Assembly: GCF_002234915.1 (NCBI RefSeq)
Contig: NZ_NEWD01000005.1
Span: 1-64,000, forward strand
Direction of reading: 5' to 3'
DNA length: 64,000 bases
Source of the DNA: Bifidobacterium vansinderenii
GTDB taxonomy: Bacteria > Actinomycetota > Actinomycetes > Actinomycetales > Bifidobacteriaceae
Positions 1 through 10,462 of the stretch are shown here, piece after piece. Position numbers and translations under genes: made by a program. Within the stretch, counting starts at the first letter, position 1; each line of letters opens with the position of its first letter. Under the pieces are notes generated by a model that saw only the letters and a program-made list of their open reading frames with translations, was not told where the DNA came from and did not search any database.

Positions 1-518
1 CTCCACTCGTCGGAGAGCCTGCGCCGGATGTAGTCGAGCAGGCCGGGCACCGCACGCACCTTCGCGGTCTTGGGCCTCGAACGACGTCCGGCGCTCATCC
101 GCTGGGCCCGGTTCGGCTCATACTCGCCGGTGGATGGATTCGTGTTGCGCGCGAGCTCCCGGGACACGGTCGACGCGGGACGTCCGAGCCGTCTGGCGAT
201 CTCGCGCACGCCCATGCCGGCATGCCGCCAATCGGCGATGCTGATGCGACTCTCCAGATCCAGGAACCGTGGGCTGATCGTCTTCGACTCATGCATGACG
301 GGAGCATACCGGATCACCACGGACGGCTGCACACGACGACCGCCGCTGGCGCCCCCGTTACGCCATACCTTGCCCGTACGCTTCGAGACCCCGACCGCTC
401 TCGCGGCCTGCGTGTAGTTCATCCCGCCGGCTATGAGCTCCACGTACCGATCCCGACGCGCCTTGCACATCTCGCCACGAGTCGCGTACCCAACACCATC
501 GAACACCCACCTGCCCAC
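1..518 (-). CDS. IS30-family transposase, N-terminal part, cut by window start
   Basis: The minus-strand frame is open from position 518 to the window edge, giving about 172 residues without a stop. Two helix-turn-helix segments are visible. The first is around residues 35-53 (YTQAARAVGVSKRTGKVW) and the second around 103-122 (VREIARRLGRPASTVSREL), followed by RNTNPSTGEYEPNRAQ. This pairing with a following R-x4-YxP-xxAQ stretch is characteristic of IS30-family transposases, which carry a DDE catalytic core further on, outside the window. I chose the GTG at 518 because GGAGGAG lies 7 bases upstream (526-533); an in-frame ATG at 470 is a possible alternative. The gene points away from the truncated MFS gene on its other side. 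Confidence 0.88.
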   Translation of the reverse strand, partial: MGRWVFDGVGYATRGEMCKARRDRYVELIAGGMNYTQAARAVGVSKRTGKVWRNGGASGGRRVQPSVVIRYAPVMHESKTISPRFLDLESRISIADWRHAGMGVREIARRLGRPASTVSRELARNTNPSTGEYEPNRAQRMSAGRRSRPKTAKVRAVPGLLDYIRRRLSDEW

Positions 519-542
519 CCGAAATCTCCTCCCGGATCACCA

Positions 543-571
543 GGTGTTGCAACGATCACTAGAACCCGCGC
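543..571. repeat. Putative IS30 terminal inverted repeat
   Basis: Read inward from 571 on the minus strand, the sequence has the layout GGGTTCTAG...GTTGCAACACC. This resembles the known IS30-type terminal repeat pattern (TTCAA-like block, then a CAACGCAACA-like block). It sits upstream of the transposase start and directly against the truncated MFS coding sequence at 572. The opposite end of the element is outside the window, so the repeat cannot be confirmed by pairing. Confidence 0.55.
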
Positions 572-1663
572 ATGGGCGTCACCATCCCCCAGGCCGGCCA
601 CTACATCTCCGCATACGCGATCGGCGTGTGCGTGGGCACGCTGATCCTCGTCTTCGGACGCCGAGTGCCGCCGAAGAACCTCATCATCCTGTTCATGGTG
701 CTGGTGGTGGTCGGCAACAGCATGTCGGCGTTCTCCGTCAACTCCGCCATGCTGATTCTCGCCCGGTTCATTTCGGGCCTGCCGCACGGCGCGTTCTTCG
801 GCACGGCCACGCTGATCGCCAAGACCGTGGCCGACAAGGGCAAGGAGGCGCAGGCCGTCTCCGCGATGGTCACCGGCCAGACCGTGGCGAACATGATCGG
901 CGTGCCCGCCGGCACCATGCTCGGCGAATTCCTGTCGTGGCGTCTCGCGTTCGGCGTGCTCGCCGCATGGGCAGCGGTGACGATCGTGCTTACGCTGGCG
1001 TGGATCCCCCGTATTCCCGCCGTACCGGACAAGGGTCTGGCCGGACAGTTCGAGTTCCTGAAGAAGCGCGGACCGTGGTTGATCCTCGCGGCCGTGTTCC
1101 TGGGCAACAGCGGTGTCTTCTGCTGGTGGAGCTATGTTTCGCCGTGGCTGACCAACGTGGGCGGCTACCCGTCCGGCATGGTGCCGGTGCTGATGATGCT
1201 CGCCGGATTCGGCATGGTGGTCGGCGGTCTCATCGGCGGCAAGATCTGCGACGCATGGCGGTACGCCGGCACCGCCGCGCTCGGCCAGACGATCTCCATG
1301 ATCGGCCTGGTGGTCATCTTCTTCATTCCCGGCGGGCACGTCGGCACGGCGATCATGACGTTCGTGGTGGCGTTCGGTCTGTTCTTCGTCTCCTCGCCGC
1401 AGCAGCTGCTCATGGCCAACGCGGGCAAGGGCGGCGGCGAGCTGATCGGTGGCGCGACCGTGCAGGTGGCGTTCAACTTCGGCAACGCGGTCGGTTCCAT
1501 GATCGGCGGAGCCGCGCTGACCATGACCAACATGGACTACCACTATCCGTCGCTGACGGGTGCCCCGCTCGCCCTGCTCGCCGTGATCTGCCTGGCCGTG
1601 TACTCCATGCGTCACGAGACGAACACCGGAGCGTACGAGCGCATGCGCGAAGTGCACGTGTGA
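572..1663 (+). pseudogene. MFS drug/sugar exporter (AraJ-like), 5' end lost to the IS30 insertion
   Basis: The 363-residue frame encodes a DHA1-type major facilitator transporter but begins at GVTIPQAGHYISAYAIGVCVG. In this family that stretch follows the first transmembrane helix, so helix 1 and the N-terminus are missing. The remaining helices and the loop RFISGLPHGAFFGTATLIAK are intact to the stop. There is an in-frame TAG at 560-562 and no ribosome-binding site before the ATG at 572. The sequence just upstream looks like the end of the IS30 element. I therefore read this as the 3' remnant of a gene broken by the insertion. A related, complete exporter lies at 14686-15984. The remnant could still be translated from an internal start, but function as a transporter is doubtful. 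Confidence 0.8.
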
Positions 1664-1701
1664 TCACACCAACGATGTGTGGGTAAGATCACAGGGATTT
1701 C

Positions 1702-1733
1702 GTCCGTCCGGCACTCCCCCGCGCCGGACGGAC
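1702..1733. terminator. Inverted repeat after the MFS remnant
   Basis: GTCCGTCCGGC (1702-1712) pairs perfectly with GCCGGACGGAC (1723-1733) across a 10-base loop. It follows the MFS frame and precedes the TPR gene. There is no T-run, so termination is only suggested. Confidence 0.4.
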
Positions 1734-1814
1734 ATCTAGACTTGGGAACGATGCGTAATCCACGGGACGCGACGAACGCGGACCGACGTATGACCGACCG
1801 GATCAGGGGGATGC

Positions 1815-3797
1815 ATGGGCAACGAAGCGAACGGCGCATTTGACGTCAACGGATTCATTCAGGGACTCGACTCCATATTCTCGGCGCACGACGCCGCCAC
1901 CAAGGCCGAACCGTACCTGCTGCACGCGCTCGACGAGGCGCGCCGACTCAACGACGACGCCGGCCAGCTCACCGTGATCAACGAACTGCTCGGCTTCTAC
2001 CGCTCGCAAGGACGGCACGCCGACAACCTGCCACTGGTCACGGAATCGTTGGAACTGGCCAAGCGCATGGGGCTCGAGGGCAGCGACGCCTGGACCACCA
2101 CACTAATCAACGCGGCCACCGCCATGCGCGCGGCCGGCAAGTACGACGACGCGGAACGACTCTACCGCGATGCACTGGAATCCGCGGAGAAGACCCTCTC
2201 CCCCACCGACCGCCGTCTCGCCGCACTGCACAACAATCTGTCCATTCTCTACAGCGAGACCAACCGGTACGAGCCGGCCGAGCAGGAGCTGCGCAAGGCG
2301 CTGCACATCCTCGAATCGTCGAGCGTGAACGCCGCCGAGGACGTGGACGTGGCGTCCACGCATACGAATCTGGCACTGATCCTGCTCAACGCCGACCGCG
2401 ATAGCGAAGCCATGAAGCACGCGGCCGAAGCGCTGCGCATCTACAAGCGCGGGCATCTCGAAAACAGCGCACACTTCGCCTCCGCGCTCGCCGGCTACGC
2501 GCAGGCGTGCTTCCACGCCGGGCGACTCGACAACGCGGTGCGCGCCTACCGCAAGTCGCTCGCCGTGATCGAGGAATGCTACGGACACAACGACTACTAC
2601 ACCATCACCGAGGAGAATCTGGACGCCGTGGAACAGGCCGCGGCGAAGGCCGGCGTGAGCGTGCCCGCCGACGACGGTTCGGATTTCTGGAATGACGACA
2701 GCGATCAGTTCGTCGACGATTCGCAGACCGCCGCGCGCATCGCGGAGACGCCGGCCGCCACGGCCCGTCCGTCCATCAGTGGACTGGAGCTGGCGAAGCA
2801 GTACTGGCTGCATTGCGGCAAGCCGATGATCGCCGACCGCTACGCCGATTACAAGGGCCGCATCGCTGCCGGACTGGTCGGGCACGGTTCGGAATGCTAC
2901 GGGTTCGACGACGCCATCTCGCAGGACCACGACTTCGCGCCGCGCTTCTGCCTGTGGCTCACCGACGAGGACTACACCGCGATCGGCGAGCGTCTGCAGC
3001 ATGACTACGAGACGCTGCTGCCGCACGAGTTCATGGGATTCACGGTGAAGACCGCCGATTCGTCCACGCCGCGCGCGCAGGGCGCGAACCGCCGCGAGGG
3101 CGTGTTCTCGATCGGCGACTTCTTCGAGGGCATCACCGGATATCGCGAGGCGCCGGGCAACGACCCGTCCAAGGCGCATGAATGGCTGCTGCTCGACGAG
3201 GCCACGCTTGCCGCGGCGACGAACGGCAAGGTGTTCGCCGACCCGCTGGGACAGTTCTCCAAGACGCGTCAGGGATTCAAGAACATGCCCGACGAGGTGC
3301 GCGTCGCACTGCTGTCGCGCAGGATCGGCATGATCTCGCAGGCCGGTCAGTACAACTTCCCGCGCATGATCGAGCGTGACGACGGTGCTGCCGCATGGCT
3401 GGCGATCGACGAGTTCGTCAAGGCGACCGCATCGTTCGTGTATCTGGTCAACGAGCCGATCACCGTGGGCTATCTGCCCTACTACAAGTGGAGTTTCGCC
3501 GCGCTGCGCAGGCTCAGCCGGGGTCTGGCCACGCGCATGTCCGACGTGTGCGAACAGCTGGAGACGCTGCTGCGCATCTCGTCGGCAGCATGCTACGGCG
3601 GTGCGGGATTCGGCGAGGGAGGCAAGGGCGCTGGCCCGGCCGTGAAGCAGGTCAACGAGATCATCGACCATATCTGCGGGCAGATCGTGACCGAACTCAA
3701 GCGCGACGGGCTCACCCGCAGCGACGAGACCTTCCTCGAATGGCAGCGCCCGTACGTGGAGGAGCATATCGCCAACCCGTGGCTGAAGAGCCTGTGA
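1815..3797 (+). CDS. TPR protein with C-terminal DUF4037 domain
   Basis: A 660-residue cytoplasmic protein with no signal peptide or membrane helix. Residues about 30-275 form tetratricopeptide repeats (for example AAGKYDDAERLYRDALE, ETNRYEPAEQELRKAL, HAGRLDNAVRAYRKSL). After an acidic linker, residues about 320-655 match DUF4037, a family related to nucleotidyltransferases, with the block GSECYGFDDAISQDHDF typical of its active-site-like loop. The start has GGGGG about 5 bases upstream. The next gene encodes a DUF4125 protein; these two families are commonly neighbours in Actinobacteria, which suggests a shared role. The substrate is unknown, and a regulatory or nucleotidyl-transfer role is inference. 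Confidence 0.85.
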   Translation: MGNEANGAFDVNGFIQGLDSIFSAHDAATKAEPYLLHALDEARRLNDDAGQLTVINELLGFYRSQGRHADNLPLVTESLELAKRMGLEGSDAWTTTLINAATAMRAAGKYDDAERLYRDALESAEKTLSPTDRRLAALHNNLSILYSETNRYEPAEQELRKALHILESSSVNAAEDVDVASTHTNLALILLNADRDSEAMKHAAEALRIYKRGHLENSAHFASALAGYAQACFHAGRLDNAVRAYRKSLAVIEECYGHNDYYTITEENLDAVEQAAAKAGVSVPADDGSDFWNDDSDQFVDDSQTAARIAETPAATARPSISGLELAKQYWLHCGKPMIADRYADYKGRIAAGLVGHGSECYGFDDAISQDHDFAPRFCLWLTDEDYTAIGERLQHDYETLLPHEFMGFTVKTADSSTPRAQGANRREGVFSIGDFFEGITGYREAPGNDPSKAHEWLLLDEATLAAATNGKVFADPLGQFSKTRQGFKNMPDEVRVALLSRRIGMISQAGQYNFPRMIERDDGAAAWLAIDEFVKATASFVYLVNEPITVGYLPYYKWSFAALRRLSRGLATRMSDVCEQLETLLRISSAACYGGAGFGEGGKGAGPAVKQVNEIIDHICGQIVTELKRDGLTRSDETFLEWQRPYVEEHIANPWLKSL

Positions 3798-3907
3798 ATC
3801 CGCGGATTCAAGCCTTTATCGTCACGAGATCATCGGTACGAAATCATCGTCACGAGATCACAAAAGCCGAATCGGAAAACACAAATCAGAAAACGAGGAG
3901 TCCACAC

Positions 3908-4591
3908 ATGACCACCACCGACGCCGCGGACAAGAACGTGCTGACCAGCACGCTGTGGTACGACGACCAGCGTAATGTAAACGAGCAGGCGCACAAGGCC
4001 GAGCTGATCGTGCGTCACGAATGGCAGCAGTTCCAGCAGGTCAACAACGAGGGCGGCCGTGCCAACTGCCAGGGCAACTGGCCTACCTTCCATCAGATGC
4101 GCATCAGCCAGTTCCTCACGTGGCGTCTCGATCTGCTCGACAGCTACGCGCAGGATCTCGACGACGCCGACGAGTCGGGGCGCAATCTACTCACCGAGAA
4201 GTACGCGCGCATGATGGAGTCCACCGAGCCGGAGCGCTATCACAGGGAGCTCGAGCCGTCGCTGCCCGTGCTTGACCCGGAACGCGTTGCAGCGCAGGAG
4301 GCCGTGATCAAACAGCAGGTGGCGTGGGCGCGCGACTTCCGCGAGCGCTATCCGAAACTCGGTCAGGCCATGCGCGTGCTGACGACGGACGAGGACGTGA
4401 TCGGCACGACGTCGTTCGAGACGTATCTGCGCGGCGAGCTCGGCACGTATTCGGACCGTACGTTCCACAAGTACGCACTGATGGTGATCGATCTGCGCAA
4501 CGCCGGCGTGAACCTGACCGAGCAGACGATCGCCACGACGGTGATCCTCGGCGGCTTCGACGGTCTTGATGAGGCCGAGGCCGCGCAGTAG
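3908..4591 (+). CDS. DUF4125 family protein
   Basis: A 227-residue soluble protein. The motif ANCQGNWPTFHQMRISQFLTW near the N-terminus is the hallmark of DUF4125. The start at 3908 is set by GAGGAG about 7 bases upstream; the open frame extends further upstream only as a shadow inside the TPR-DUF4037 gene. It lies 110 bp after the DUF4037 gene on the same strand, probably in the same operon. The spacer carries two direct copies of CGTCACGAGATCA. No catalytic residues can be named, and the function is unknown. Confidence 0.85.
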   Translation: MTTTDAADKNVLTSTLWYDDQRNVNEQAHKAELIVRHEWQQFQQVNNEGGRANCQGNWPTFHQMRISQFLTWRLDLLDSYAQDLDDADESGRNLLTEKYARMMESTEPERYHRELEPSLPVLDPERVAAQEAVIKQQVAWARDFRERYPKLGQAMRVLTTDEDVIGTTSFETYLRGELGTYSDRTFHKYALMVIDLRNAGVNLTEQTIATTVILGGFDGLDEAEAAQ

Positions 4592-4602
4592 GACCGGTGA
4601 TC

Positions 4603-4642
4603 GGGAATGGCGGATCGTTCGGGCGGATGAGCCGCCGTTCCC
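4603..4642 (+). terminator. Terminator-like hairpin after the DUF4125 gene
   Basis: GGGAATGGCGG (4603-4613) pairs with CCGCCGTTCCC (4632-4642) with one G-T pair. It lies just after the stop codon and before gdhA. There is no long T-run. Confidence 0.5.
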
Positions 4643-4680
4643 ATGTCTCCGTCCCACATTGTGCGATGGGTATTCCGTAA

Positions 4681-6156
<1,476 letters not shown>

Positions 6157-6206
6157 TCCATACGCAACTGTCGATTATGCGCATTATGGCATAAAGCGAC
6201 AGTCAT

Positions 6207-6256
6207 AAAATCGGCTCTGTCGACGGTTTCCATCGTCGACAGAGCCGATTTTTTAT
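6207..6256 (+). terminator. Rho-independent terminator of gdhA
   Basis: A perfect 19-bp stem (arms 6207-6225 and 6234-6252, starting AAAATCGGCTCTG) with an 8-base loop is followed by a T-rich tract (TTTTTTATTTG). It also serves the converging gene at 6321. Confidence 0.9.
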
Positions 6257-6320
6257 TTGTTCGCCGGCATCATATGCATGACATGACATCTTGGGACATG
6301 ACGTCTTGGCACCGGCACCG

Positions 6321-6989
6321 TTATTCCCGATTCCGGCGGACTGTGCGGATGAGGACGCCGGCGATAATGGCCAGGCCGGCAACGGCGAGGACCGCGGCCA
6401 ACAGGAGGGCGTCAAGTGAACCGGAATGTATGGAGAAGATCGGTTCGGGGAAACGGTAGACGGTAAGGAAGCCGAAGCTGGCGAGTATGAACAGGAGTAG
6501 ACCGAAGACGACGGTCAGGACGCTGATGCCGGTCTTCCAGGGGGATGGCGTTTCGGTTTCATCGGGTGCGGCGGCAGCGGCGCTTCGTTGATTATTGATA
6601 TCCCCAGTGTTATGCGCAGCGGTGTGTACAACGGTGGATTGCTTTGGGGAAATATCCCCAGACTTATCGTCGCCGTCCACAGTGAGACGAACCGATTTCC
6701 CGGGAATCGGGATCGTGGGCTCGGCCAGGGTATCGGATACGAATCCGCTCGACGAGCCGGCACGGAATTTCTCAGTATAGGGGACATCGGACTCGGTTTC
6801 GTGGTTTTCCGCGGACCGTGTTGCGGAGGAATCAGCGGAGGCGACTTTCGGAAGTTCGGTGGTGCTGACGGAGTCGGCGGAGAAGAGGGGGACCTTGGCG
6901 GCGTTGGCGGCGAAGGGGTTGGCGGGGAGCTCGGCGGTGATGTCGGCGAGGGAATCGGTGGGTGTGGGGTTGGGGGTGTTAGTGGGCAT
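6321..6989 (-). CDS. Hypothetical membrane protein with two C-terminal helices
   Basis: A 222-residue protein of unknown function. Residues 1 to about 145 are polar and rich in Thr, Ser and Pro, with no signal peptide. Two hydrophobic helices follow, about 153-175 (ISVLTVVFGLLLFILASFGF) and about 192-212, then a basic tail RTVRRNRE. The long cytoplasmic disordered region resembles other Bifidobacterium envelope-associated proteins, but no family can be assigned. The start ATG at 6989 has AAAGGA a few bases upstream. It is transcribed toward gdhA. Confidence 0.65.
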   Translation of the reverse strand: MPTNTPNPTPTDSLADITAELPANPFAANAAKVPLFSADSVSTTELPKVASADSSATRSAENHETESDVPYTEKFRAGSSSGFVSDTLAEPTIPIPGKSVRLTVDGDDKSGDISPKQSTVVHTAAHNTGDINNQRSAAAAAPDETETPSPWKTGISVLTVVFGLLLFILASFGFLTVYRFPEPIFSIHSGSLDALLLAAVLAVAGLAIIAGVLIRTVRRNRE

Positions 6990-7063
6990 GGGTTGGGTCC
7001 TTTTTGTGTGGAGTAGGTTTGCTGGAGGCTGCTAGGGAATTGAGGCTAGACGAAATAGCGGTG

Positions 7064-7105
7064 GCGCTCCCCTCAGCCAGCTGCGCTGACTGAGGGGAGG
7101 GAAGC
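7064..7105. repeat. Two-hairpin intergenic repeat, copy 1 (short)
   Basis: GCTCCCCTCAG-CCAGC...GCTG-ACTGAGGGGAG: a degenerate, shortened copy of the dispersed element. It keeps the outer CCCCTCAG/CTGAGGGG stem and an inner palindromic CAGCTGCGCTG. Confidence 0.6.
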
Positions 7106-7109
7106 CGGA

Positions 7110-8846
7110 CTAGTGATTGTCGAAGGCGCTGACCTCTATGGAGGCGAAGCGGACGGTGGCATCGATGCGGAGGAGTTTGGTGTCGTCGGTGGTCCAGTTA
7201 GTGGAATAGTCGTACAGGTCTTCATCGGAATCGATGTCCGAGCCATCCGAAGTACCGTTTTCGGAAGTGTCGTCTGAAGTCGCGGCATCGGAACCGTCAC
7301 CGGAATCCTGCGCATTCGTATCGCCAACCGAACTCGTATCACCAACCACACCGGAGCCATCGGCCGAACCGGTATCTGAATCGGTGCTCGGCGCCATGGC
7401 GGCGGGAAGCTGACCGCTGGAGAGGTCTCCGTCTGCCGCAAAGGTGAATCCGCTCAGCAATGGCGAGTTCGAGGAGAGACCCCGCAGTCCGCTGACTGCC
7501 ATCGGGTATCCCATCGCGTCGTTGCCCAGCAGGAATCCGCAGCCGCGCGGCATGCGCACCACCAGCTGCGTGTATTCCACATTCAGGTGGATGGTGCCGG
7601 TCGGGCATTCCGCGGCATCACTGAGATTGATCGTCGCATGGGAAAAGCCGCCCGAATGTTCGCCGCTGAGCGTCAGTCCGTCGCGGTACATCCGCATCTG
7701 GTCATCGCCACTGCCCAATTCGAGATTCGAATACACGTTTTTCACCGCGTAGTTGCGCGATTCATCGGCAGACGACGTGCCGGCATACGTGACGCCGGTC
7801 ATCGCCAGTATCGTCACGGCGATGAACAGCAGTACGGAGATCGGCAGCAGACCGCCGGATTTACGGCCAAGGAATCCCAGTACCACCAGCACGATGCCGA
7901 CTACGGCGGCCGCGGCGCACACCCAGATCAGGATGGAGCGAATCATCTCCTGAGGATCCGCCTGCGTTATGGCGTTCATCAGCAGCACGCCGGCCAGCGA
8001 GACCAGCATCAGTCCGCAGACCACGCCGACGACGAGGAATCCGGCCGGACGCCGACGCAAACGCGGTTTGGGACTGACGGGAACGGACGCATCGGCGATG
8101 GGCTCCAGCTGGACGGATGAGGTTTTTGCCGCAGAACTATTCGTATCGTCAATCTTGGCCATCGCCGCAGTCGCAGTCGCCGCTGTATCAGTCACACCAT
8201 CTGACGCCATGACAGTCGTCGAAGATGCATCAGCCGACGGCGCATCCACTCCCCCGGTCTGCGCGTTCCGCATCTCATCCTCCAGACTGCGCACAGGACG
8301 GACCGCGGACGACGGCCTCACCACATACTGCGCGCGCGACCCGCTCCAATTGAGGAATGCGAGGAACCCGATCGTGACGAAGACGAACATCCACCAGCCG
8401 ACCGTGTCGACGCGCCCGTCCGTCATCGTCGCGGGAAGGTTCACCATGGCAAGGAATCCCGCCCAGAACATGAGGCTCGCGCCGACCAACGGCCACGACA
8501 GCTTGCCATGACCGAGTCGCTGCAGCAGAATCTGGCCATCGCGACTGTCCGGCAGAATCAGCCACGCCAGTCCGTACACGGCTGCACCCACGCCGAAGAA
8601 GCAGCAGGAGGCCACGAACACGGCCCGGATCAGCAGTTCACTCACGCCGATGCGGTAGGCGATACCGCCGCACACGCCGCCGAACCATCGGTATGGCGAG
8701 CGCTCGACGGCGCTGTCGCGCACCCATCGGAAGAAGCGGGATTCTTTGGGCGGTGCGGTCTTGTCATGCACGGTCGTATCGTGTGCGGTTGCGCCGTGCG
8801 AAGTCTTGTCGTTGTCGTTCATATCTTCATGAGACCACGGCGACAT
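7110..8846 (-). CDS. PspC-domain membrane protein
   Basis: A 578-residue membrane protein. The PspC domain lies near residues 45-105 (SPYRWFGGVCGGIAYRIGVSELLIRAVFV, then GLAWLILPD). Several more hydrophobic helices follow, around 115-165 and 280-360, then an exported C-terminal region of about 200 residues ending in a Ser/Asp/Thr-rich stretch. PspC proteins sense envelope stress. Here the gene is divergent from a PspC-histidine kinase and its response regulator, so it is probably a member or target of the same stress circuit. No convincing ribosome-binding site marks the start; ATG at 8822 (MNDNDKTS) is equally likely. Confidence 0.8.
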   Translation of the reverse strand: MSPWSHEDMNDNDKTSHGATAHDTTVHDKTAPPKESRFFRWVRDSAVERSPYRWFGGVCGGIAYRIGVSELLIRAVFVASCCFFGVGAAVYGLAWLILPDSRDGQILLQRLGHGKLSWPLVGASLMFWAGFLAMVNLPATMTDGRVDTVGWWMFVFVTIGFLAFLNWSGSRAQYVVRPSSAVRPVRSLEDEMRNAQTGGVDAPSADASSTTVMASDGVTDTAATATAAMAKIDDTNSSAAKTSSVQLEPIADASVPVSPKPRLRRRPAGFLVVGVVCGLMLVSLAGVLLMNAITQADPQEMIRSILIWVCAAAAVVGIVLVVLGFLGRKSGGLLPISVLLFIAVTILAMTGVTYAGTSSADESRNYAVKNVYSNLELGSGDDQMRMYRDGLTLSGEHSGGFSHATINLSDAAECPTGTIHLNVEYTQLVVRMPRGCGFLLGNDAMGYPMAVSGLRGLSSNSPLLSGFTFAADGDLSSGQLPAAMAPSTDSDTGSADGSGVVGDTSSVGDTNAQDSGDGSDAATSDDTSENGTSDGSDIDSDEDLYDYSTNWTTDDTKLLRIDATVRFASIEVSAFDNH

Positions 8847-8968
8847 ACCATCCGTCTATGGGGGTTTGCCCTGACATTGCCTGACATTTTCCGCGCGATC
8901 GCCTGATTTTTCCTGAGATCGGCGGCGGTTCGGCATGGTCCGCGCATGGCTGCGGTAGGAATGGAGGC

Positions 8969-10420
8969 ATGATGATCGTATTGCAAGCCCCGCCGATCGT
9001 GACGCGCCGCACGATCGATGGCATAACCGCGGAGGGCGCGACGCCGGACGCGACGGGAACGGTGGAAGCCGTTGTCGCGAATGCATCTGCCACGGTACCG
9101 CTTCAGCCGCTGGCCCCCGCGCACGTTCCGCTATTACGCCCCGATCGCAGTCATGGCGGATTGCTGTGTGGGGCATGCTCCGGACTGGCGGCGCATCTGG
9201 GATTGCCGACGCCGTTGGTGCGCGCGTTCATGGTGCTAGCCACGCCGCTGTTCGGGTTCGGACTGGTGCTGTATGTCTTTCTCTGGGCGTTCGTACCGAA
9301 GGGCGATCCACGTTCGGCCGAGCGGGAGCGCGTCGATGTGATGAGCATGCCGTTGGCCAGGGGGAACGCGGATGTGATGGGAACGGCCGCCAGATCAGCG
9401 GATATGGCGGCCGCCTCGACGAACGCCACGACGGCCGCGAACGGCTTCTCCCCCGCCCGAAGCCGTTCGTTCACCGATCTGCTGCACGACGCGTCCACCA
9501 TATCGGTGATCGTGGCGGCATATACGGTGATCGTTCCGCTGACGGTGCTGCTGGGGAATCTGTTTCATGAGGTCTCCCCTGCGATCACGCTGTTCTTCGC
9601 CGCCACCGGCGTACTGGCCGACTGGGCACTACGGCGGTATCCGCGTACGTCGGGACGAATCAGTCTGGCCACCGGGGGGGCGCTGCTCGCGGTGGCGCTG
9701 CTCGCCTTCTCCACGTATATCGGGTATGAGCGGACCGCCAACCGGTCGCTGCGTGTGATCGTCTGTGTGCTGCTGCTGGCCGGCGCGGCCGCGTTGATGA
9801 TCGGGCCGCGCGTCACGGCGATGACCCGTAGACTCGCCGACGAGCAGGCGGCCAAGGAGCGTGAGGAGGAGCGCGCCGACATGGCCGCGCATCTGCACGA
9901 CGGCGTATTGCAGACGCTGTCGCTGATCCAAGTGAATGCCGATGATCCGGCGATCGTACGGCAGCTCGCCCACGCCCAGGAGCGGGAACTGCGGTCGTGG
10001 CTGTATCAGAGGCGCAGTACGGAGTCGCAGTCGTTCGTCACCGGACTCAGGGAGACGGCCGCCGAAGCGGAGGCCCGCGTGGGCGAGCCCATCGATGTGG
10101 TGACGGTTGGTGACGTACAGCCGGACGAGTCACTGACCGCGCTGCTCGAGGCCACGCGCGAGGCGTTGACCAACGCGGCCAAGCATGGTCGGCCGCCGAT
10201 CAGCGTGTACTGTGAGGTGATGGACGACGGCGTGGACGTGTATGTGAAGGACCATGGCGATGGCTTTGACCCGAACGCCATTCCCGAGGGGCGGCTTGGC
10301 GTGCGCGAGTCGATCATGGGCCGTGTGATGCGGCGCGGCGGTCAGGTGGAGATCGAGTCGTCCGCCGAGTTCGGCACCGAGGTGCACATGCACATGCCGG
10401 TCGCTGCGGGACGGCCGTGA
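8969..10420 (+). CDS. PspC-domain sensor histidine kinase (DesK/LiaS type)
   Basis: A 483-residue membrane kinase. Residues about 55-112 form a PspC domain (GGLLCGACSGLAAHLGLP, then LYVFLWAFVPKGD). Four further membrane helices span about 175-280. The dimerisation/phosphoacceptor segment is MAAHLHDGVLQTL, with His310 followed by Asp as in the HisKA_3 family. The HATPase domain has an N-box (EATREALTNAAKHG, about 396-407) and a G1 box (DHGDGFD, about 428-434). The response regulator follows 42 bp downstream. PspC fused to a kinase is a known actinobacterial arrangement for envelope-stress sensing; the signal is not known. Confidence 0.92.
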   Translation: MMIVLQAPPIVTRRTIDGITAEGATPDATGTVEAVVANASATVPLQPLAPAHVPLLRPDRSHGGLLCGACSGLAAHLGLPTPLVRAFMVLATPLFGFGLVLYVFLWAFVPKGDPRSAERERVDVMSMPLARGNADVMGTAARSADMAAASTNATTAANGFSPARSRSFTDLLHDASTISVIVAAYTVIVPLTVLLGNLFHEVSPAITLFFAATGVLADWALRRYPRTSGRISLATGGALLAVALLAFSTYIGYERTANRSLRVIVCVLLLAGAAALMIGPRVTAMTRRLADEQAAKEREEERADMAAHLHDGVLQTLSLIQVNADDPAIVRQLAHAQERELRSWLYQRRSTESQSFVTGLRETAAEAEARVGEPIDVVTVGDVQPDESLTALLEATREALTNAAKHGRPPISVYCEVMDDGVDVYVKDHGDGFDPNAIPEGRLGVRESIMGRVMRRGGQVEIESSAEFGTEVHMHMPVAAGRP

Positions 10421-10462
10421 CCGCGTGACCATAGGAAGCGTGTGACAGAAGGAGAGGACGTG

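Noticed and set aside
431-1657. Long minus-strand frame opposite the MFS remnant
   Set aside because: It has no family features and a His/Asp/Gly-rich composition typical of an antisense frame in high-GC DNA.
2103-3767. 554-residue minus-strand frame opposite the TPR-DUF4037 gene
   Set aside because: It mirrors the codon bias of the real gene and has no recognisable domain.
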